Origin: Pseudonocardia autotrophica
GTDB lineage: Bacteria; Actinomycetota; Actinomycetes; Mycobacteriales; Pseudonocardiaceae
Direction: 5' to 3'
Length of the DNA: 64,000 bases
Assembly: GCF_000717175.1 (NCBI RefSeq)
Contig: NZ_JNYD01000005.1
Location: 124,001-188,000, forward strand
Shown here: in pieces, positions 9,224-20,184 of the stretch
Layout: every line of letters begins with the position of its first letter
Position numbering within the stretch: position 1 is the first letter of the stretch
Made by a program: the position numbers and the translations under genes
The notes under the pieces: model-generated
The model's database searches: none
Told to the model about the DNA's origin: nothing
The model's input: the letters and a program-made list of their open reading frames with translations, nothing else

Positions 9224-10396
9224 TCAGTAGGTCGGCTTGTCCGGCTCGACCTGCTTCACCCAGGCCAGGACGCCGCCGCCGACGTGCACGGCGTCGGCGA
9301 AGCCGGCCTTGTGCAGCACCGCGAGGGCCTCGGCGGAACGGGCGCCGGACTTGCAGTGCAGCACGATCGGCTTGTCCTGCGGCAGCTCGGACAGCACCTC
9401 ACCCGACAGGATCCTGTCCTTCGGGATCAGGGTGGCGCCGGGGATGTTGACGATGTCCCACTCGTTCTGCTCGCGGACGTCGATCAGCGCGAAGTCCTTG
9501 CCCGCGTCGATCATCTCCTTGAGCTCGAGCGCGGTGATCGTGTTGCCGGCCGCGGCCTGCTGCGCGTCGTCGGACACGGTCCCGCAGAACGCCTCGTAGT
9601 CGATCAGCTCGGTGATCTTCGGAGTGTCCGGGTCCTTGCGCACCTTGACCTGGCGGTAGGTCATCTCGAGGGCGTCGTAGATGACCAGCCGGCCGAGGAT
9701 CGGCTCGCCGATGCCGGTGATCAGCTTGATGGCCTCGTTGACCATGATCGAGCCGATCGACGCGCACAGCACGCCCAGCACGCCACCCTCGGCGCACGAC
9801 GGCACCATGCCGGGGGGCGGTGGCTCCGGGTAGAGGTCGCGGTAGTTGAGGCCCTGCCCGTTGGGGGCGTCCTCCCAGAACACCGACGCCTGGCCCTCGA
9901 ACCGGAAGATCGAGCCCCACACGTACGGCTTGCCGGACAGCACCGCGGCGTCGTTCACCAGGTACCGGGTGGCGAAGTTGTCCGTGCCGTCCAGGATCAG
10001 GTCGTAGTCGGCGAAGATCTCCAGCACGTTGGACGAGTCCAGCCGCGTCTGGTGCAGGCGCACCTCGACGTACGGGTTGACCTCCTTGATGGAGTCCCGC
10101 GCCGACTCGGCCTTCGAGCGCCCGACGTCCGACTGGCCGTGGATGATCTGGCGCTGCAGGTTCGACGCGTCGACCTCGTCGAACTCGACGATCCCGAGCG
10201 TGCCCACACCCGCGGCCGCCAGGTACAGCAGCGCGGGCGAACCCAGCCCGCCGGCGCCCACGACCAGCACCTTCGCGTTCTTCAGTCGCTTCTGACCGGC
10301 CATCCCGACGTCCGGGATGATCAGGTGGCGGCTGTACCGCTCCACCTCGTCCTTGGTCAGTTCGGCGGCCGGCTCCACGAGCGGCGGTAGCGCCAT
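9224..10396 (-). CDS. moeZ: Adenylyltransferase/sulfurtransferase MoeZ (ThiF-rhodanese fusion)
   Basis: MoeZ adenylates and then thiocarboxylates the C-termini of small sulfur-carrier proteins for molybdenum-cofactor and thio-metabolite synthesis in the cytoplasm. The ThiF/E1 domain shows GAGGLG (47-52), LDGTDNFATRY and the cysteine pair CAEGGVLGVLC. The C-terminal rhodanese domain ends in the active-site loop CKSGARSAEAL with Cys348. Length (390 residues) and sequence match mycobacterial MoeZ closely. The start is ATG at 10396, giving MALPPLVEPA, with AGGGAG eight bases upstream. It lies 22 bases downstream of the hydrolase gene on the same strand. Confidence 0.95.
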   Translation of the reverse strand: MALPPLVEPAAELTKDEVERYSRHLIIPDVGMAGQKRLKNAKVLVVGAGGLGSPALLYLAAAGVGTLGIVEFDEVDASNLQRQIIHGQSDVGRSKAESARDSIKEVNPYVEVRLHQTRLDSSNVLEIFADYDLILDGTDNFATRYLVNDAAVLSGKPYVWGSIFRFEGQASVFWEDAPNGQGLNYRDLYPEPPPPGMVPSCAEGGVLGVLCASIGSIMVNEAIKLITGIGEPILGRLVIYDALEMTYRQVKVRKDPDTPKITELIDYEAFCGTVSDDAQQAAAGNTITALELKEMIDAGKDFALIDVREQNEWDIVNIPGATLIPKDRILSGEVLSELPQDKPIVLHCKSGARSAEALAVLHKAGFADAVHVGGGVLAWVKQVEPDKPTY

Positions 10397-10418
10397 GTCC
10401 ACAACTCCCTGCGCATCT

Positions 10419-11411
10419 TCAGCGGTCCCTTGCCGCAACACGTCCGTCGCCGGACATGTTCCCATCCCCGAGCGAGTCCCAGAACGCCCCGACGGCGGCG
10501 GCGACCCGGTCCGGGGTCTCGATCTGTGCGATGTGCCCCACGCCGTCGAGCATCACGAGGCGTCCGTCGGGGAACGTGCGGGCCGTCCGCACCGCGAGCC
10601 GGGGCGCGACGAGCCGGTCCCGGTCGCCCCACAGCACCAGCGTGGGAACCGGGACACGCGCGGCGGCGCGCCACAGCCCTGGCCCCATCCAGCTGCGGAA
10701 CATCCCGAACGCGGTCCGGTCGATCGCCCGCCCGGCCCACGGCTGGCGACCCCGGGCGCGGATCTCCTCGGCCGTCTCCTCCAGCCGTACGTCCGTGGCC
10801 CGGGTGGGGTCGCCGAAGCAGAGCCGCATCGTCGCCTCGGCACGGGCCCGCGGGGTCATCGCGGCGAGCTGGGCACGGGCCCTGCTGCCCAGGCCGGGGA
10901 TCCAGGCCAGGGCCATCCGCGGGTCGGACATCCGCCGGGGGTCCGGCCGCCGGTCCGGCATCGCGGGCGAGACGAGCGTGAGCGTGCGCACCAGCTCCGG
11001 CCGCCGGGCGGCGACGAGCATCGCGACGACGCCGCCGAGCGAGTTCCCCAGCAGGTGCACCGGACGGCCCCGGCCGGCGAGCCAGCACAGCAGCGCGTCC
11101 GCGTGCCCGGCGGGACTGTAGTCGCAGGACGGAACCGGCTCCGTGTAGCCGAACCCCGGCAGGTCGACGGCGGTGCCCGCGACCCGCGGCGCGAGCAGGC
11201 CCGCGATGTCCGTCCAGTTGGTGGCCGAGCCGGAGAGTCCGTGCACGTAGACGGCGTCCGCCCCGACGGTCGCAGGCCCTCCCTCCGGCCCGCCCCTCGG
11301 CGTCTCCCGCACGTGCAGCGTCACGCCGCCCGCCGTGACGTGCCGTCCCGGCCAGGCCGGCAGGTGCGCCGGCAGCGGGGGCAGCGTGCCGGGGTCACCG
11401 GGGTCGCCCAT
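10419..11411 (-). CDS. Alpha/beta-fold hydrolase
   Basis: A 330-residue cytoplasmic alpha/beta hydrolase. The oxyanion region VYVHGLSGSATNW, the nucleophile elbow GNSLGG (Ser124), the acid in VLWGDRDRL and the base in GVGHIAQIE give a complete Ser-Asp-His triad. The cap region is typical of epoxide-hydrolase/C-C-hydrolase relatives, but the substrate cannot be predicted. I chose ATG at 11411 (MGDPGDPGTLPP); an upstream GTG would add a basic N-terminus. It is followed after 22 bases by moeZ, so the two may be co-transcribed. Confidence 0.85.
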   Translation of the reverse strand: MGDPGDPGTLPPLPAHLPAWPGRHVTAGGVTLHVRETPRGGPEGGPATVGADAVYVHGLSGSATNWTDIAGLLAPRVAGTAVDLPGFGYTEPVPSCDYSPAGHADALLCWLAGRGRPVHLLGNSLGGVVAMLVAARRPELVRTLTLVSPAMPDRRPDPRRMSDPRMALAWIPGLGSRARAQLAAMTPRARAEATMRLCFGDPTRATDVRLEETAEEIRARGRQPWAGRAIDRTAFGMFRSWMGPGLWRAAARVPVPTLVLWGDRDRLVAPRLAVRTARTFPDGRLVMLDGVGHIAQIETPDRVAAAVGAFWDSLGDGNMSGDGRVAARDR

Positions 11412-11590
11412 CGGCGCCCGCGACGACGCCGGGGCGAACCGCGGGTGAACGAGCGGCAGCGAGAGAGAGACCACGTGTCGAGGATGGCAAGAACGGCGGG
11501 CCTCCGGCCACTCCCGACCGTCGCACCGCCGTCGAGGCTGGTCAGCGGGCCCGTGACGCACCCCACCCCGGCCCCCGGGTCCGGCGACGC

Positions 11591-11607
11591 ATACCCCCCG
11601 CTGGTAT
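11591..11607. promoter_or_regulatory. CsoR-like operator candidate, ATACC-N7-GGTAT
   Basis: The inverted repeat ATACC...GGTAT with a C-rich centre lies 41 bases before the start of the copper-associated gene. CsoR-family operators in actinobacteria typically have TACCC...GGGTA arms around a short GC spacer. The position and the copA gene downstream support copper-responsive control; no csoR gene is in this window. Confidence 0.5.
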
Positions 11608-11648
11608 CTTCGACCTGCCGGGCGGAAGGTCGGCGGAAGGAAGAGGGC

Positions 11649-12574
11649 ATGCTCACGGCGGTACGTCTCGGGACCTACGTCGGGGTTCTCGGCGTGGTCT
11701 TCGGTGCGGCGTGGGGCGCGGGCTCGCTCGCCCGGCCCTCCGTCGCCCCCACCACGCCGGCCGCCGTCACGGCCGAGAGTCCCGCGGGCGCCCACACCGG
11801 CATGGACATGGGCTCCGGCACCACGGAGGCCCGCGCGGGCACGGACGGCCTGGCCGCCACCGCGGGCGGGTACACGCTCGTTCCCGCGACCACGGCGCTC
11901 GCCGCCGAGCGCTCGTCCGACCTCGCCTTCGCCGTCACCGGGCCGGACGGGCGGGCGGTCACCGCCTTCACCCCGCGGGAAGACGGCTCGGCGCTGCGGC
12001 TGCTCGTCGTCCGGCGGGACGGCGCGGGCCTGCAGGTCGCCCACCCCGAGATGACGGCGGACGGCACGTGGCGCGCTCCCGTCCGGCTGCCCACCGCCGG
12101 GACCTGGCGGATCCTCGCCGAGTTCACCCCGGAGGGCGGCACGCCGACCGTGCTGGGCACGGACGTCTTCGCGCCGGGGGACTTCGCTCCGCTGGAGTTC
12201 CCGGTCGCGCGGGCCGCCCAGGTCGGCGGCTACCAGGTGCGCATCGACGGCGACCTGCGCGCCGGTGCGGAGTCGGCCGTCTTCGCGACGGTGAGCCTCG
12301 ACGGGCGGGCCGTCACCGACCTCGAACCGGAGCGCGGAGCCTTCGGCGACCTCGTCGCGCTGCGCGCCGGCGACCTGGCCTACACCCCGGTCACCGCGCA
12401 GACCCGCGCGGAACCCGGCGACCGGTCCGGCCCGGGCATCGCGTTCACGACCACTGTTCCGACGGAGGGGACCTACCGCCTCTTCCTCCGGTTCCGGCAC
12501 GCGGGTGAGATCCACACGGTGGACTTCACCGTCCCGACGACCGGCGCCGCCACGACCACGACGGGAGGTGCCCG

Positions 12575-12578
<4 letters not shown>
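11649..12578 (+). CDS. Membrane-anchored exported protein preceding copA, putative copper-handling
   Basis: A 309-residue protein with an N-terminal hydrophobic segment (about residues 5-27, possibly an uncleaved anchor), then a Pro/Thr/Ala linker containing the Met/His cluster HTGMDMG, then two Ig-like beta-rich halves with the repeated pattern RAVTxFxPxEDGxALRLLVVR / TWRILAEFTPEGGT. The C-terminus, RHAGEIHTVDFTVPTT, supports a secreted beta-sandwich. The start is ATG at 11649 after GGAAGAGG. The stop overlaps the copA start by ATGA. The context suggests extracytoplasmic copper binding or delivery; no enzyme motif is visible. Confidence 0.75.
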
Positions 12579-14959
<2,381 letters not shown>

Positions 14960-15007
14960 GTCGGCGCCCGCCGGTGACGCGCCGCACGTTTCGCGGCACG
15001 CGTCGTC

Positions 15008-15036
15008 CCACGTACGTGGCTACCGGCGGGTAAGGT
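15008..15036 (+). promoter_or_regulatory. Promoter with 12-bp palindrome in front of TetR gene
   Basis: CCACGTACGTGG (15008-15019) is a perfect palindrome sitting at the -35 position relative to the -10-like hexamer TAAGGT (15031-15036). It lies about 50 bases before the TetR start. This arrangement fits an autoregulatory TetR operator. Confidence 0.5.
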
Positions 15037-15071
15037 GACCCGGCACGACAGCGGTACCGAAGGGGAGCACG

Positions 15072-15728
15072 ATGAGCGAGGCGGCAACGGCGGCGTCCGG
15101 ACCGACCCACATGCCCGCGCGCGGGACCCGGCTCTCGCGGAGCGCCCGCCGGGCCCAGCTCCTGGTGGCGGCGCGGGACGTGTTCGCGGCCCAGGGCTAC
15201 CACGCGGCGGCGATGGACGACATCGCCGAGAAGGCCGGGGTCAGCAAGCCGGTCCTCTACCAGCACTTCCCCGGCAAGCTCGAGCTCTACCGGGCCCTGC
15301 TCACGACGTACGCGGACGAGCTGGTCAACCGGGTGCGGGAGGCCATCAACCACACCCAGGACAACCGCGAGCGCGTGCACGCCGCGGTGGCGGCCTACTT
15401 CGACTTCGTGGCCGGCGAGGGCCACGCCTACCGGCTGGTCTTCGAGTCGGACCTGCGCGGCGAGCCCGAGGCCGCGGCATTGGTCGACGGCGCCCTCACC
15501 AAGTGCATCGACGCCGTCGCGGCCGTCGTCACCGAGGACGCGGGGATCGACGGCGAGCGGGCCCGGCTGCTGGCCGTCGGCCTCGTCGGGCTGAGCCAGG
15601 TCACCGCGCAGTACTGGCTCGACTCCGAGCAGACGATCCCGCGGGACGAGGCGGTCGCGCTGATGTCCGCCCTGGCGTGGAAGGGACTGGCGGGCTTCCC
15701 GCTGGTCCACGAGCAGGCCGCGCAGTAG
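15072..15728 (+). CDS. TetR/AcrR family transcriptional regulator (Rv3208-like)
   Basis: A 218-residue regulator. The N-terminal HTH is classical: LLVAARDVFAAQGYHAAAMD, then IAEKAGVSKPVLYQHFPGKL. It matches, from memory, the mycobacterial TetR gene Rv3208, which lies beside moeZ and the DUF3107 gene, so it is probably part of the conserved backbone. ATG at 15072 follows AGGGGAG. The C-terminal ligand domain gives no clue to the effector. A palindrome overlapping the promoter is a likely self-operator. Its 3' end runs into a short repeat tract and a strong hairpin. Confidence 0.9.
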   Translation: MSEAATAASGPTHMPARGTRLSRSARRAQLLVAARDVFAAQGYHAAAMDDIAEKAGVSKPVLYQHFPGKLELYRALLTTYADELVNRVREAINHTQDNRERVHAAVAAYFDFVAGEGHAYRLVFESDLRGEPEAAALVDGALTKCIDAVAAVVTEDAGIDGERARLLAVGLVGLSQVTAQYWLDSEQTIPRDEAVALMSALAWKGLAGFPLVHEQAAQ

Positions 15729-15774
15729 TCCTGCGCCGCAGCCCTGCGCAGTAGGTCTGCGCAGTAGCTCTGCG
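15721..15774. repeat. Short imperfect direct repeats of TGCGCAGTAG
   Basis: The motif CTGCGCAGTAG and variants recur about every 15-16 bases immediately after the TetR stop (near 15721, 15744 and 15758). The tract is short and has no evident function; it could come from replication slippage. Confidence 0.5.
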
Positions 15775-15791
15775 CGCCGGCCGGCCCCGGG

Positions 15792-15826
15792 GACCGGCCG
15801 CCCTGAGAGCCCCGGGGCGGCCGGTC
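15792..15826. terminator. Bidirectional hairpin between convergent TetR and hydrolase genes
   Basis: Arms of 12 bases (15792-15803, GACCGGCCGCCC, and 15815-15826) pair perfectly around an 11-base loop. Its position between convergent genes indicates a shared terminator. Confidence 0.75.
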
Positions 15827-15893
15827 GGCCGGGCCGCCCGACCGGCGCGACGCCGGCGGGGGCACGCCAGGCGCCGCGACGATCGGACGACGT

Positions 15894-16781
15894 TCAGGCG
15901 GCCCGGGTCCCGGCCGCGGTCCGCGCCAGCGCGGCGATCCGGCCCGCCACGCCCGCGGTGCGCTCGACGGGCAGCATGTGCCCGGCGTCGGGGAAGACCG
16001 TCAGCTGGGCCGCGGGCAGGCCCTCCCGGATCCGCCGGGAGTAGCGCGGCGGGGTGAGCCGGTCCCGCGTCCCGACCATGACGTGCGCCGGGACCCGCGA
16101 GTACAGGGCCAGGGCGGCGTCGCGCTCGTGCGCCTCCAGCGTGGGCCGGAAGCCGGAGACGGTCAACGGCCGGCACTCGGAGACCGAGGCCGTGGTGATC
16201 CGCAGCGCCTGCCTGCCGGCGTCGGGCCCGAGGAGCAGCCAGCGCATGGCCGGCGACAGCAGCTTCGGGTGCCGGCTCAGCGCCCGGCGGGTGGACCAGC
16301 CCTTCGACGCGTACAGCTTCTTCTCCGCCGCCCGCACCAGCTCGAACGCCGCCGACGGCATGCCGAAGGTCTGCCCGCCCAGTCCACCGCTCGCCGTCGC
16401 GACCAGGGCCAGGCCCGCCACCCGGTCCTCGACCAGGTCGGGATGGCGGTCGGCGAGGGCCATCGTGGTCATGCCGCCCATCGAGTGCCCGGCCAGCACC
16501 AGTGGGCCGCGGGGCGCGACCTGCCCGATCAGCGCGGCCAGGTCGTCGGCCAGCTGGTCGAGCGTCATCGTCGCGGGGTCGACGGCGCCGGAGCGGCCGT
16601 GCCCGCGATGGTCGTAGCGGACGACGCGGACGTCGCCGGCCGCCAGCGACTCGGCGACGGGTGCCCAGCACCGCTCGTCGAGGGTCCAGCCGTGCGCGAG
16701 CACCACCGTGACCGGGGCGTCGGCCCGGCCGGACTCGACGACGTGCAGCGGCGTGCCGTCGGCGCCCTGAACGGTCGTCAT
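15894..16781 (-). CDS. Alpha/beta hydrolase, third gene of the diiron-oxygenase operon
   Basis: A 295-residue hydrolase with HGWTLDERCW (oxyanion region), the elbow GHSMGG (nucleophile Ser), MVGTRDRLTPP (acid) and PDAGHMLPVE (catalytic His). The start ATG overlaps the upstream gene's stop (ATGA, 16778-16781), so it is the last gene of a coupled SDR-diiron-hydrolase operon. It may open an ester or lactone made by the two oxidative enzymes; that is inference from context. Confidence 0.88.
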   Translation of the reverse strand: MTTVQGADGTPLHVVESGRADAPVTVVLAHGWTLDERCWAPVAESLAAGDVRVVRYDHRGHGRSGAVDPATMTLDQLADDLAALIGQVAPRGPLVLAGHSMGGMTTMALADRHPDLVEDRVAGLALVATASGGLGGQTFGMPSAAFELVRAAEKKLYASKGWSTRRALSRHPKLLSPAMRWLLLGPDAGRQALRITTASVSECRPLTVSGFRPTLEAHERDAALALYSRVPAHVMVGTRDRLTPPRYSRRIREGLPAAQLTVFPDAGHMLPVERTAGVAGRIAALARTAAGTRAA

Positions 16782-17683
16782 ACGAGGTACGCCTTCTTCC
16801 ACAGCAGCTCGGTCGGGCCGCCGATCAGGCCCTGGTCGCGCAGGAACTCGACGCACTTGGCCGCCGACCAGCGCAGCGACTCCTGCCAGTGCGGGTTCGC
16901 CAGCGCGGCCTTCCGGCCGATCTCGGGGTCGATCCCGACGGACGCGTAGACGTCCGGGTGGATCAGGTTCCGCGCCACGACGAACGCGATGCGGGCCAGC
17001 AGGTAGCGGCCGATCTCGCGCTGTGCCCGGGTGGTCCTCGGCATGATCCGCTGCAGCTCCTCGCGGGCGTAGCGGACGTGCCGGGCCTCCTCGGTCACGT
17101 GGATCCGGTTGACCATCCGGGTCAGCGGCTGCACCGTCTCGTCGCGCATCGACTCGCGCTGGAAGCGGTCCAGGATCTCCTCGACGAACAGGGTGCCGCC
17201 GAACATCGCCGGGCCGTAGCCGACCGTCTTGAACAGGCGACCCAGGTTGTGGGTCAGCCCCGACGGCGCGTAGTCCGGCACGCCGTACCGCTCGGTCATC
17301 TTCGCGAACATGATCGAGTGCCGGCACTCGTCGGCGATCTCGGTGAGCGCGTACTGGATGTGCGCACGGCGCGGGTCGCGGTCGTAGGCGTAGCGCAGCA
17401 GCATCTGCATCAGGATGATCTCGAACCACAGCCCGATGCGGGCCACGCTGCAGACCTCGTGGATCGTCAGCGTGCGGCGCTGCTCCTCGGTCAGCCCGTC
17501 CCACAGCGCGGTGCCGTGGAGCGACGACCGGTGCGGCGGGATGCCCCACAGCCCGTCGACCAGCGGGGCGTCCCAGTCGATGTCCAGGTGCGGCTCGTAG
17601 GACTTCTCTACCGAGGACCTCAGCAGCCGCTCGGCCGTGGCCTCGCGGTCCTGCACCGGCTTGCGCACGGCGGGGGCGGTCAT
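16778..17683 (-). CDS. AurF-like diiron oxygenase
   Basis: A 301-residue, all-helical protein resembling the p-aminobenzoate N-oxygenase AurF family of diiron enzymes. Candidate iron ligands are the Glu/His of HEVCSVARIG, EIADECRHS, FVEEILD and TEEARHVRYAREE, which give the expected E...ExxxH...E...ExxH pattern. The start is ATG at 17683 with GAGAGGAG six bases upstream. The start overlaps the SDR stop (ATGA) and the stop overlaps the hydrolase start. The substrate is unknown: AurF relatives oxidise amines or hydroxylate alkyl chains. A TetR gene lies divergently beyond the SDR gene. Confidence 0.82.
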   Translation of the reverse strand: MTAPAVRKPVQDREATAERLLRSSVEKSYEPHLDIDWDAPLVDGLWGIPPHRSSLHGTALWDGLTEEQRRTLTIHEVCSVARIGLWFEIILMQMLLRYAYDRDPRRAHIQYALTEIADECRHSIMFAKMTERYGVPDYAPSGLTHNLGRLFKTVGYGPAMFGGTLFVEEILDRFQRESMRDETVQPLTRMVNRIHVTEEARHVRYAREELQRIMPRTTRAQREIGRYLLARIAFVVARNLIHPDVYASVGIDPEIGRKAALANPHWQESLRWSAAKCVEFLRDQGLIGGPTELLWKKAYLV

Positions 17684-18579
17684 GACGCGCTCCTCTCGGG
17701 GGTGCGGTCGGCGGTGGTCACGGCGGGGACGGCCCGCCCGGTGAACCGGCGGATCAGGCCCGCGGCGACCGGGGAGGAGTCGAAGCGGCCCGCGGCGGCC
17801 TGCTGCCGGATCCGCCGGACGACGCCGCGGCCCAGCAGTCCGGGCGCGTGCCGGCCGACCCACAGCTCGGCCTGGCCGGCGAGGGTGCCGGCGGTGTCGC
17901 GCGGCGGCCGCGGCGCGGCGAGCGCCCCGACGACGGTGCGCACGATGTCCTCGACCTCCTCGCGGCGGACCTGGCCCTCGAGCGACAGCCCGACCTCCCG
18001 GCCGGCCTCGTGGATCGGGGTCCGCACGTAGCCGGGGTAGACGGTCGTGACGTGCAGGCCGGTGCCGTCCTGCGCGTAGCCGTACTCGAGGCGCAGCGCG
18101 TCGGCGTAGGCGGACATCCCCCGCTTCGCCACGCTGTAGGCCGACAGGAAGGGCAGGGTGACGTAGGCCAGCTCGCTGGCCACGAACACCACGCGGCCCT
18201 TGCCCGGCCCGTCGAGCAGCGCGGGCAGCGCCGCGCTGGTGACCCGCCAGGCGCCGAGCAGGTTCGTGTCGATGACCTTCAGCGCGTCGGGCTCGAGGGG
18301 GCCGCCGGCGTCGTTCGGGATGCCGATGCCCGCGTAGTGGACGACGGCGTCGAGGCCGCCGAGGGTGCGGACCGCCTCCGCCACGGTCCGCTCCACCGCC
18401 TGCGGGTCGGTGATGTCGCAGGCGAGCACGCCGTCACCCGCACTCCGGTCGAGGCCGACCACCCGCGCGCCCTGCTCGCGCAGCCGCGCGACCGTGGGGG
18501 CGCCGAACCCGCCCGCGGCACCGGTGACCAGCACCCGTGTTCCCGCCGGGACCGTGCCCCGGGTCCTCCTGAGCGACAC
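17680..18579 (-). CDS. Short-chain dehydrogenase/reductase
   Basis: A 299-residue NAD(P)-dependent oxidoreductase, first gene of the SDR-diiron-hydrolase operon. The cofactor motif is TGAAGGFG (TGxxxGxG). The active site YSVAK (YxxxK) is preceded by a catalytic Ser in VASELAY. A C-terminal extension of about 60 residues (GRHAPGLLGRGVVRRIRQQ...) resembles membrane-associated SDRs. The start is GTG at 18579. The promoter must lie in the 62-base gap that holds two GTTACC-N3-GGTAAC sites, so the divergent TetR protein probably represses it. Confidence 0.9.
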   Translation of the reverse strand: MSLRRTRGTVPAGTRVLVTGAAGGFGAPTVARLREQGARVVGLDRSAGDGVLACDITDPQAVERTVAEAVRTLGGLDAVVHYAGIGIPNDAGGPLEPDALKVIDTNLLGAWRVTSAALPALLDGPGKGRVVFVASELAYVTLPFLSAYSVAKRGMSAYADALRLEYGYAQDGTGLHVTTVYPGYVRTPIHEAGREVGLSLEGQVRREEVEDIVRTVVGALAAPRPPRDTAGTLAGQAELWVGRHAPGLLGRGVVRRIRQQAAAGRFDSSPVAAGLIRRFTGRAVPAVTTADRTPERSAS

Positions 18580-18610
18580 CCGCCCGCTCCTCTCCGTCGA
18601 GACGCTTGCT

Positions 18611-18641
18611 GTTACCGCCGGTAACTGTTACCACTGGTAAC
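18611..18641. promoter_or_regulatory. Double TetR operator, 2 x GTTACC-N3-GGTAAC
   Basis: Two perfect 15-base inverted repeats, GTTACC-GCC-GGTAAC (18611-18625) and GTTACC-ACT-GGTAAC (18627-18641), lie side by side with 16-base centre spacing. The second ends one base before the proposed GTG start of the TetR gene and lies 32 bases from the divergent SDR start. This is a convincing operator for two TetR dimers controlling both directions. Confidence 0.85.
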
Positions 18642-19344
18642 GTGCCGCAGAACGACGGACCTGTCAAGAGGAACGCCCGCGACCGCCGCGCCGCGCGCCG
18701 CGCGGAGATGGTCGAGGCGGCCATGGCGGCCGTCCGCGAGCACGGCGCGGCCGTGTCGGTGGCCGAGATGGCGGCGAGCGCCGGGATCACCAAGCCCGTG
18801 CTCTACCGCTACTTCGACGATCGCGCCGACCTGCAGCGCGCCGTCGGCCTGCGCGCGGCGGAGTGGCTCATGGAGCGGATGGCCCCCGCGCTCGCCGCGG
18901 ACACCGGGCCGCAGCACCAGATCGCCGCCGTGATCGACGCGTTCCTCGCCGGCATCGAGGAGGAGCCCGAGCTCTGGCGGTTCGTGGTGCACAACCCGGC
19001 CGAACGCCAACCGGGCACGGAGATCGTCGAGGACGTCCGCGAGCAGATCGCGCGGCTGCTCGCCCAGCTGATCGGTGCGAAGCTGCGCTCCGCCGGGAGG
19101 GACTCGGGCGCGGCGGAGGCCTGGGCGCACGGCCTGGTCGGGATGGTGCAGAGCGCCGGCGACTGGTGGCTCGAGCGCCGCACGATGAGCCGCGAGGACC
19201 TGACCCGCTACCTCACCGCGCTGATCTGGGACGGGGCCGCCGGGATCCTCGGCGACGCGCCCGCGGAGGCCGCGGCGGAGAGCCGCGACGAGACGGGCGA
19301 GGAGACCGCGCCCGTGCTGCACATCTTCCCGAAGGAGGCCGGCG

Positions 19345-19355
<11 letters not shown>
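18642..19355 (+). CDS. TetR family regulator, divergent from the diiron-oxygenase operon
   Basis: A 237-residue TetR protein with HTH AAMAAVREHGAAVSVAEMAA followed by SAGITKPVLYRYFDDRADL. I chose GTG at 18642 (VPQNDGPVKRNARDRR); a TTG at 18606 would run the coding sequence through both operators and is unlikely. There is no ribosome-binding site, and the start abuts the operator, so the transcript may be leaderless. It probably represses itself and the SDR-diiron-hydrolase operon. It overlaps the next gene by 11 bases. Confidence 0.88.
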
Positions 19356-19737
<382 letters not shown>

Positions 19738-19771
19738 ATCCCCCGGACACACCAACGGCACTGACACACGA

Positions 19772-19805
19772 ACGGCACTCCCGCGCCGCGGCGCGGGAGT
19801 GCCGT
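19772..19805. terminator. 34-bp perfect palindrome between convergent genes (ACGGCACTC family)
   Basis: Arms 19772-19787 and 19790-19805 are exact 16-base reverse complements starting ACGGCACTCCCGCG, with only GC between. Placement between the convergent DUF4873-type and DUF3107 genes indicates a bidirectional terminator. The outer arm ACGAACGGCACTC (from about 19769) recurs in the hairpin at 40072-40120. Confidence 0.8.
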
Positions 19806-19825
19806 CCGGGAGCTGCGGGTGCCCG

Positions 19826-20050
19826 TCAGGCGCCGAAGCCGACCCGGGTCGCCGAGGACGGCGCGATCTCGACGTAGGAGATCCGGGCGGAGGGAACGAC
19901 GTACTTGCGCCCCTTGTCGTCGACGAGCGTCAGCGTGCCGTCGCCGGCCTTGAGCGCCTCGCCGACGAGCTTCTCGACCTCGTCCGACGTCTGGTCGCTG
20001 GACACCACGAGCTCCCGCGGGCTCTCCGCGATGCCGATCTTGACCTCCAC
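19826..20050 (-). CDS. DUF3107 family protein (TB9.4-like)
   Basis: A 74-residue conserved actinobacterial protein. VEVKIGIAESPRELVVSSDQ, VEKLVGEALKAGDGTLTLVD and KGRKYVVPSARISYVEI match the DUF3107 family, recalled as Rv3208A in M. tuberculosis. The GTG start at 20050 has TGGAGGT five bases upstream, which rules out the longer upstream reading. The function is unknown. It is part of the conserved neighbourhood with the ferritin-like and rhlE genes. Confidence 0.9.
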   Translation of the reverse strand: MEVKIGIAESPRELVVSSDQTSDEVEKLVGEALKAGDGTLTLVDDKGRKYVVPSARISYVEIAPSSATRVGFGA

Positions 20051-20184
20051 CGGGGACCTCCAGGTGACGTGCGGGTGGATGACTCTCTCTGCCTTCCCGG
20101 CGGGCGTGCGGGCCAACCGGCGCGGCCCAGGCTAGTCGAGCGCCGTGCCGCGGCCCGGCCGAGTCCGCCAGGGGCGAACGGCGA

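Noticed and set aside
10317..11648. Upstream extension of the copper-associated gene frame
   Set aside because: It overlaps the hydrolase and moeZ genes on the other strand, and the region contains the promoter and operator. The signal-anchor start at 11649 has a ribosome site.
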